From Sorghum bicolor (Eukaryota > Streptophyta > Magnoliopsida > Poales > Poaceae), in assembly GCF_000003195.3 (NCBI RefSeq), contig NC_012879.2:32688373-32752372 (forward strand): a DNA stretch of 64,000 bases, written 5' to 3'. Under the pieces are notes generated by a model that was not told where the DNA came from, did not search any database, and saw only the letters and a list, made by a program, of their open reading frames with translations. The translations under genes and the position numbers were made by a program. Of the stretch, positions 56,601-64,000 are shown in pieces (position 1 is the stretch's first letter; each line of letters begins with the position of its first letter).

Positions 56601-58081
56601 TTATTTTCTTAGCACATCCAAAACTTGCTTAATATGATCAACATGTTCCTCCAATGTCTTGCTGTAAATTAGAATATCATCAAAGTAAACAAGAACAAAC
56701 TTTCCAATGAATGCTCGCAAGACATGGTTCATCAATCTCATGAACGTACTAGGGGTGTTGGTCAAACCAAAAGGCATAACTAACCATTCATACAACCCAA
56801 ACTTTGTTTTAAAAGCAGTTTTCCATTCATCTCCAATCTTCATTCTAATTTGATGGTAACCACTTCTCAAATCAATTTTAGAAAACATCATAGAACCACT
56901 CAATTCATCAAGCATATCATCTAGCCTAGGAATAGGATGACGATAACGAACGGTGATGTTGTTTATGGCTCTACAATCTACACACATCCTCCAAGAACCA
57001 TCTTTCTTTGGCACCAAAATCACAGGAACAGCATAAGGACTTAAACTTTCTCGCACATATCCTTTATCTAAAAGTTCTTGTACTTGCCTTTGAATCACCT
57101 TGATTTCTTCCGGATTGGTGCGGTACGCCGGACGGTTTGGAAGTGCAGTTCCAGGGATGAGATCAATTTGATGTTCAATACTGCGCAAAGGAGGAAGTCC
57201 AGTAGGTGTTTCCTTTGGAAAAACATCGTCATAGTCCTGCAAAACACGTGCAACAACACTAGGGATAGATGTTAAGTCATTAGCTGAAAGCAATGTGTCC
57301 TTGCACACAAGTACAAATAGTACTTGATCTGGGTTTTTCCTCACATCTCTCATTTCAGATTTGGTGGCTATCATCACGAAGTTCTCTCCCTCTCTTTTTC
57401 TGTCATCTCTCATGTTTGGCTTGTGGCTCTCACTCACTGATTTGTGGAGGGCACTCAAATTATTTTTCTCTCTTTCTTTTGCACTCTCATTCCTCACTTC
57501 GGAGCTCTTTTGTAAGTGCTCATCTAGGATTTGCTGCGGTGTCATGGGTTTAAGAATCAACTCCTTGTTCTTCCACTTGATGGTGTATTGATTGGTTCTA
57601 CCACAATGTAGAGACGATCGATCATATTGCCATGGTCTTCCCAACAGCATGTGGCACACTGTCATAGGCGCCACATCACACTCTACAATGTCAATATATT
57701 CACCAATCTTGAATGGAACTTTCACTCTTTGTGCAATCTTAATAGAACCTGAATTATTAAGCCATTGCACATGATATGGATGGGGATGTTTCAGCAGCTT
57801 CAACCCAAGCTTTTCAACCATTTCTTTGCTTGCAAGATTGTGGCAACTGCCACCATCAATGATCACTTTGACAACCTTATCTTGCACTTTAGCTCTAGTC
57901 TGAAAAAGATTGTGCCGCTGTCCATTTTCAGCATCGCTCATTTGTACACTCAAAATCTGAGTTACAACAAGAGCAGCACCAGATTCAAATTCACAGATGT
58001 CCTTCTCAAGATTACTCTCACTTCCACTATCTTCTTGTTTTTCCTCACTAGCAGATTCATACTCCCCTTGATCATTCACAA
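56601..58081 (-). pseudogene. pol: Protease and reverse transcriptase of element 5
   Basis: Open from the upstream Gag part without a stop until 56603-56601. Protease has VIIDGGSCHNLAS at about 57860-57830; the active site reads DGG, as in CRM proteins I remember, rather than DSG or DTG. RT has [34 protein letters not shown] and the catalytic YFDDILIYS near 56680. The stop after VLDVLRK is a point change in an otherwise continuous domain (KLFANLEKCTFC follows in frame). Confidence 0.9.
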
Positions 58082-59281
58082 TGATGGTTCTAGCGTTTGG
58101 ACACTCTCTTGCAACATGACCACGACCACCACACTTGAAGCACTGAATTCCACTACTCTTGGTGGAAGAACCCACTGAGTTTGCTGGTTTGAATTTCTCA
58201 CTTTGAGCAGCCAACTCTTTGCTACTAGAAGAACCAAGGTTGCTAGATCGTGCACCACCGTTTGAGCTGGAAAATGTACCTTTACTTCCACTTCCTTTGG
58301 GTGCAAATTTACTTCCACTTGCTGCTATTTTTGTGCTGAAAGATACTCCTCTAGTGGACTTCATATCCTGCTGCAATTGCCGCTCAGCTTTGCTAGCTTG
58401 ATGCACCAATTCAACAAGATTACGGTATTGCTAAAATTCAACAATGCGCTGAATATTCTGATGCAGCCCTGACATAAATCTTGCAATTGTTTGCTCTTCA
58501 TCTTCAATTACATTGGCTCTAATCATCGCCTTCTCCATCTCTTTATAATACTCATCAACACTGAGGCTTCCTTGCTTCAGATTCTGTAGCTTGTCAAATA
58601 AATCACGGCGATAATGTTTGGGGACAAATCTTGTTCTCAATTCTCTCTTCATTTCAGCCCATGAACGAACATCACCTTGACCAGCTTCTTCTCTTTCATT
58701 CAACATTTGCTCCCACCAGATTAGAGCATACCCATCGAACTCAAGAGCAGCCATGGCAACCTTCTTTCTCTCAGAATAATTATGTTCACGAAAAATTTTA
58801 TCCACCTTCAACTCCCATGTAAGATATGCTTCAGGATCAGATCCTCCTTCAAACTGGGGCATGGTGAATTTTAACTTGCCAAACCTCTCTTCATTGTGCT
58901 GATTACGCCTACGATTTCTTCGGTGACGACGATCATCATAATGGGGCTGTTCATCCTCTTCTTCAGTTTCACTTTCTTCCAATCCAATACCTCTCCCATT
59001 TCCATGACTAGCACCTCTACCATGATCACGTCGTGGAAAAGGAGGTCTTCTTGCATTGGCAGCAGCTCGCTCTCTACGTCGTTCCCTTGCACGACGAGCA
59101 GCTTCTCCTTCGCTTTCTTCATCTTCATCTTCATGGTGACTGCCATTTGCATTATCATGAGGATGAATTTGCAACCGGTTCATGAGTGTTGAACATTGTT
59201 TGTTAGCGTCTCCATGCTTTGTTTCATCTCATTGAATTCTACCATTGTGACACAATCATCAATCTCCGGATGCTCAGACAT
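58082..59281 (-). pseudogene. gag: gag of element 5
   Basis: I take the start at ATG 59281 (MSEHPEIDDCVTMVEFNEMK); a lost base near 59184 shifts the frame, after which MNRLQIHPHD continues. An acidic/Arg-rich stretch (ARRARERRRERAAANARR) precedes the capsid domain (FTMPQFEGGSDPEAYLTWEL, AALEFDGYALIWWEQMLNER, LRTRFVPKHYRRDLFDKLQN). An in-frame TAG near 58431 replaces a Gln codon. A Ser/Lys-rich linker leads to the zinc knuckle C-F-K-C-G-G-R-G-H-V-A-R-E-C near 58140-58100. Typical CRM-type Gag; inactive here. Confidence 0.88.
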
Positions 59282-60197
59282 CTTGCTGTAAAAAATTAGT
59301 GAAGGCAAAGCAACAATATATGTAGAATAGGGAATTATATGTGGAATCTCACAATCTCACCTCTCTTACCAACCGAAGCTCATGTGAGTTCCCTGCAGAT
59401 TACAACGGCCAATGCGAGGTGGTAACCGAGAATGATGGTTGGGAGAATCCAAGATCAATATTTTCCTATGACGGTGGGTTATTTGTGGAGCTTGGTGTGG
59501 ATATATTTCACAAGGAATGCATTCTGAATTCTTGATATTGTAAAGTTAAACCACAATCCAAACTAGAAGTTCAATGCCTAGTGCTGACCACAAGATATGA
59601 GTGATGTAAATAGATCAAACACACGCGCAAAGATAATTCAGATTTGATGCAAACAAGGAGTATGCCTAGGATGCAAGTGTTGCAATCAAACCCAAGCAAA
59701 ATTTTGCACCAAAGATGGATAATGACTGATTTTGTGACTTGATATAAAATTCAGAACTTGAGCACGTAAACAGAGTGAATTTTCTACTCTTTATTCACAA
59801 CTTTTCTTCCTCAACTCTCTTTTTTTCACTTTCCTTTTTTTGATACTTTTTTATAACTAAGAACAAGAGCAGATATAACACTTGCACACACTTTTTTTTT
59901 GAAACAAGACACAACCGTCAGCGTTCTAACTTGATAGGCTCAAAGTTTACGCGAAGGATGATACCGGTTTTAGATTTTCTTTAGGGATTTGTAGATATAA
60001 AAGAGGCACAAAGGACACACAAAGGATATGATGATCAGCAACTAAACAAAATTCTAATGGACTGAAACTTAACCAAACTCACAAGAAAAACAGATTGAAA
60101 CAAAGGGCTAATGCAATTTTTTTTGGCTTTTTGGTGGATAGGACGAACAAGATATATATATGTAGCTAAGGGTAAAAATCCTACCGTGGAAACTTGA
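59282..60197 (-). other. Untranslated leader of element 5
   Basis: About 900 bp between primer site and gag, AT-rich with T/A runs near 59815-59905 and 60115. No credible ORF; the + strand frame at 59341-59535 has no support. Confidence 0.65.
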
Positions 60198-60209
60198 GCT
60201 TTGATACCA
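60198..60209 (-). promoter_or_regulatory. Primer binding site of element 5 (initiator tRNA-Met)
   Basis: TGGTATCAAAGC in element sense, two bases inside the right LTR. Standard initiator-Met primer site of plant chromoviruses. Confidence 0.88.
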
Positions 60210-60211
60210 GA

Positions 60212-61325
60212 TGGTGAGGTCGTTGTTCCGATCTTCACGACGTAGGATAACTAGCTGAAGATCAGCCGATAACTTGCTGCAAGCAGCGAGGATAACTAGT
60301 GCAACCTGACGACACGCACAAGGAGCCAACCACCGTCTCTATACGGCAGCCTGAACCAAAGATTCGCCCAACCACACTCTCAAAGAACCAACCTACACAA
60401 CCTGAACTCGAGGATCAGGAGCACGGATTGGGTGCCGATGACGCGGCCGCTTCTGTAATCTCCGCGAAGGAAAACACAAGAGCAAAGGGGTAGAGATCTC
60501 TCTCTGAATTTGTTAGCACACAGCTGAGTCTTAGGGGGTATTTATACTAGCAACAGCCCTAATAGATAGGTATAAAAACAAAATAGAGTTTCTGAGGGAA
60601 GACAATGTGAAAGGTCCCCTCGAAATGGATTCCCGAAGTGGCTTCGCGTGACTGTTGGCCTCCAGAGCAGTTTCCAATAAACTGACCATAACTTTTTTAT
60701 TGGGAAGTCCAAATGATGAACCGTTTCTTGGGTGTGAAACTAGACTCCAAGAGCTTTCCATCAATGTATTCCGTGCACCACGAAATGCTGTAGATTGGTA
60801 CAGTTTCACTTGGCAAGTTGTACCAACATTCTGTCACGACAGACTGTTGACCTTCTGAGCAGTCTGTACTAATTCTAGTCTGCAGGCAATATGGAGTATC
60901 CAAACTGGTCGCCACTAGATTCATTGGAGAGTAGACTCGTCAAGCTTTCCAACAAGTGCTTATGGACCTTCATAGCTTTTGTGAGTAAAAAGTTATGAAG
61001 ATTTCTTTCACTAGTCAGTTTTTGACTTCCACTAGTCCGTTTTTGACTTCTTCTGGAACTTGCACTGGTCCGTTCTTCAGGGTCCGATTTATCCTTCTCT
61101 TCTTCTATATACCTGAGTACAACCAAGGTATAACACTTAGGTAGTATATAATTCTCATTAATGTTAAAATGAATCTCACAAAGTAGCGCGTGGACCTCTT
61201 GTTGTAGCTTCTTTGCACGACTACGTGTAATCGGTCCATTGATGACATGGGCTGGTGCCGGCGTAGTCGGTGTAGAGGTTGGCGTGGAATTAGAGGGAGC
61301 ATGCTTGGTTGGGATGTCCTCATCA
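60212..61325 (-). repeat. 5' LTR of element 5
   Basis: 1114 bp. Compared with the left LTR it lacks about 47 bp near 60525 (deletion between short AGCTGA/TGAGTCTTA matches) and has an extra 54 bp near 61015-61070 made of imperfect repeats of CACTAGTC(A/C)GTTTTTGACTTC. The latter is a multiple of three and keeps the tail reading frame open (61333-60875). Confidence 0.88.
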
Positions 61326-63495
61326 ATCTCCAAATAGAGTGAAGAAAGATTTCATATGACACATGTCATCTAGGAGTTCCATCGGGTGCGTCCAAATTGA
61401 TTTCCAATCATATCGTACGTTCCACGCAAACTGTGCACCTATCTTGCATCAAGATTAACACTATCTCCGAAGAGACCAAATAGAGCTTGCACTTGAGCCC
61501 TTTAACCTATTAGCACCATCGGGTGCGACCAAAATGGTTTCTTAGCCTATGGTGCATTTTGTACAAATCATACACCTATCTTGCAGCAAAACTAACACTA
61601 TCTCCAAACAGATCGAAGCGAGATTTCATATGACACATGTCATCTAGGAGTTCCATCAGGTGTGTCCAAATTGATTTCCGAGCATATGGTTTGTTCCATG
61701 CAAACCGTGCATTTTATCTTGGATCAAGATTAGCACTATCTCTAAACAAATCAAACTGAGCTCCCACTTGAGCCTCTTCACCTTGGAGTACCAACAGGTG
61801 CGTCCAAAATGGTTTCATAGACTGTAGTGCATTAGGCGCAAACTGGGTACCTTTATTGCATTGAAACTAACACTATCTCCAAACAGACTAAAGCGAGATT
61901 CCATGACAGATGTCATCTAGGAGTTCCAATGGGTGCATCTAAATTGATTTCCGAGCATATGATATGTTGCATGCAAACCGTGCACCTATCTTGCATCAAG
62001 TTTAAAACTATCTCCAAACAGAGCGAACCAAGCGTCCAATTTAGCCTCTTCACCTTGGAGAACCAATAGGTGTGTCCAAAATGGTTTCTTAGACTATGGT
62101 GCATTAGGTGCAAACTGTGCACCTATCTTTCACCAAAAGTAACACTATCTCCAAACAGACTGAAGAAAGATATCATATGACACATGTCATCTAGGAATTC
62201 CATCGGGTGCGTCCAACCGGGTGCGTTCAAATTGATTTCCAAGCATATGGTACGTTCCACACAAACTGTGCACCTACCTTACATCAAGATTAACACTATC
62301 TCCAAATAGACCAAACAGAGCTTCCACTTGAGCCCTTTAACCTATTAGTACCATCGAGTGCGACCAAAATAGTTTCTTAGCCTATGGTGCATTAGATACA
62401 AACCATACACCTATCTTGCATCAAAACTAACACTATCCCTAAACAGACTGAAGCAAGATTTCGTATGACACATGTCAGCTAGGAGTTCCATCGGGTGCGT
62501 CCGAATTGATTTCCGAGCATATGGTACGTTCCATGCAAACCGTGCATCCTAAATTGGATCAAGAATTGCACTATCTCTAAACACACAAAACTGAGCTTCC
62601 ACTTGAGCCTCTTCACCTTGGAGTACCAATAGGTGCGTCCAAAATGGTTTCTTAGACTATAGTGCATTAGCTGCAAACTGGGCACCTATCTTGCACTGAA
62701 ACCAACACTATCTCCAAACAGACCGAAGCGAGATTCCATGACACATGTCATTTAGGAGTTCCATCGGGTCTGTCCAAACTGATTTTCGAACATATGAAAC
62801 GTTCCATGCAAACCGTGCACCTATCTTGCATCAAGTTTAGCACTATCTCTAAACAGACCGAACCAAGCTTCCACTTGAGCCTCTTCACCTTGGAGTACCA
62901 ACAGCTGCATCCAAAATGGTTTCTTAGACTATAGTGCACTAGGTGCAAACTGTGCACCTATCTTGCACCAAAACTAACACTCTCTCCAAACAGACCGAAG
63001 CGAGATTCTATAAGACACATGTCATTTAGGAGTTCCATCTGGTGCATCCAAATTGAATTCCGAGCATATGGTATGTTCCACGCAAACTATGCACCTATAT
63101 ATCTTGCATCAAGATTAACACTATCTCCGAATAGACCTAACAAAGCTTCCACTTGAGCCCTTTAACCGAGGAGTACCATCGGGTGTGTCCAAAGTGGTTT
63201 TTTAGCCTATGGTGCATGAGGCACAAACCGTGCACCTATTTTGCACCGAAACTAACAATCTCTCCAAACAGACCGAACCGAGATTCCATAGGACACACGT
63301 CATCTAGGAGTTCCATCGGATGAGTCCAAATTGATTTCCGAGCATATGGTAGGTTCCATGCAAACCATGCACCTATCTTGCATCATGATTAGCATTATCT
63401 CCGAACATACCAAACTGAGCTTCCATTTGATCCCCTTCACCTAGGAGTACCATTGGGTGTGTCCAAAATGGTTTCTTAGCCTATGGTGCATTAGG
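61326..63495 (+). repeat. Centromeric satellite block 4
   Basis: About 16 monomers. B variants follow the order b2-b1-b3-b2-b1-b3-b4-b5, that is two copies of a six-monomer unit (about 835 bp apart, near 61506 and 62341) leading into the longer unit. A 13-bp duplication (GGGTGCGTCCAACCGGGTGCGT) is near 62205. The last part is nearly identical to 8270-8600 of block 1. Confidence 0.92.
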
Positions 63496-64000
63496 TGCTG
63501 AAAGAGCATCTAGGCCCCTAATGATTTCGGTGATTAATGACAATGTTGATTACTGTGACTAACGTGTGTTTTGCAGAGGCAAAGTCATTAGTGAGGTCAT
63601 GGTAAATAGGTACTCGATGAACAGGGACGTACATGCCTACTTAATAGTGGAAATCGTTTCGGTTTTCAAAGGATGGATGGACATCGTCAAGACTAGACTA
63701 GGTCTAAGTTCCATATGGTGAAGAAGGGCACTTAGAGTAGTTTAGGACTTTGTTTTCCCTTGATCGTACTATTTAGAGGGGCTTTGATCGAGTAGCTTGA
63801 CTTAGGCAAGGCTTTAGGTTAAGGTGTGGTGCACACTTGGTAAACCTAGCACTAGGCAGCTCAGAGATAGTCCTTAGATCGAGAGGAACCAACTTTGTTT
63901 TGGGATGGTCACGTTTCGACGAAGTTAGGGTGCCTAAGTAGGCACCGGACGCTGCACCGGACGCTCTGTGAGTGCGTCCGGTGAGATCTTTTAGCCGTTG
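63496..64000. mobile_element. Left edge of an unclassified, probably LTR, element
   Basis: Satellite stops abruptly at GCATTAGG and is followed by TGCTGAAAGAGCATC, a TG start consistent with an LTR. The 505 bp contain no ORF of note. Near the window end are CACCGGACGC at 63943-63952 and 63955-63964 and its reverse complement GCGTCCGGTG at 63974-63983, able to form a hairpin. Such CACCGGAC repeats are common in LTRs of some grass elements, but I cannot assign a family. Confidence 0.55.

Larger units (their letters stand above)
53535..61325 (-). mobile_element. Element 5: CRM/CRS-type centromeric chromovirus
   Basis: Flanked by ATCTC at 53530-53534 and 61326-61330. LTRs 53535-54640 and 60212-61325; initiator tRNA-Met primer site; gag, protease, RT, RNase H and integrase in one polyprotein on the minus strand. 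Three features point to the centromeric retrotransposon (CRM) clade: LTR start TGATGAGGACATCCC, a protease with DGGS instead of D(S/T)GA, and a polyprotein that reads through the polypurine tract into the 3' LTR. CRM elements are known to target centromeric chromatin, which fits the satellite context. Several stops and two frameshifts make it defective. Confidence 0.9.

Overview
This window is grass centromeric or pericentromeric heterochromatin. Its backbone is a satellite of about 137 bp arranged as alternating A and B monomers (dimer about 274 bp). From memory it matches the sorghum CEN38/pSau3A10 and sugarcane centromeric satellite family, so the host is an Andropogoneae grass, most likely Sorghum. 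I found no host single-copy gene, rRNA gene, tRNA gene or CRISPR array. Every recognisable coding region belongs to an LTR retrotransposon, and nearly all carry stops or frameshifts.

Layout, left to right. (1) 1-6956: right part of a Tat-lineage Ty3/gypsy element, + strand, with pol remnant, an antisense four-exon plant-mobile-domain gene and a 3' LTR. (2) 6957-11019: satellite block 1. (3) 11020-21596: element 2, minus strand, with a tRNA-Asp primer site, gag-protease and a second long ORF but no RT or integrase; a solo LTR of the same family sits in its gag-pro at 17195-18476. (4) 21597-23505: satellite block 2. (5) 23506-49825: element 4, a Tekay/Del-like chromovirus with LTRs of about 4.5 kb, an extra ORF upstream of gag, and gag-pro-RT-RH-IN-chromodomain. 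Its right LTR was hit twice: by a small young element A (35246-37877) and by element 3 (40453-48378), a non-autonomous relative of element 2. (6) 49826-53534: satellite block 3. (7) 53535-61325: element 5, minus strand, a CRM/CRS-type centromeric retrotransposon whose polyprotein runs into its own 3' LTR. (8) 61326-63495: satellite block 4. (9) 63496-64000: left edge of another element.

The four satellite blocks share one orientation, and their reading phase continues across each insertion, so they are one array that was opened repeatedly. Target-site duplications are visible for element 2 (ACTGG), the solo LTR (CTCAT), element 4 (CATTA, CATTT on the right), element A (TACTC), element 3 (GTTAT) and element 5 (ATCTC). 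LTR divergence by eye orders the young events: A (1 difference in 408), then element 3 (about 15 in 1236), then elements 2, 4 and 5 (roughly 2-3%).

The most interesting signals are: all five satellite insertions fall in one stretch of about 50 bp of the 274-bp dimer, beside a dyad-symmetric motif; paired GGGCGCCCGCCC boxes spaced exactly 21 bp in six places; extreme enrichment of ATCGGC/GCCGAT in the Tat element; an antisense, TATA-driven, spliced gene inside a retrotransposon; splice-acceptor-like sequences immediately before three retroelement start codons; and a higher-order repeat of about 1.37 kb in the satellite.
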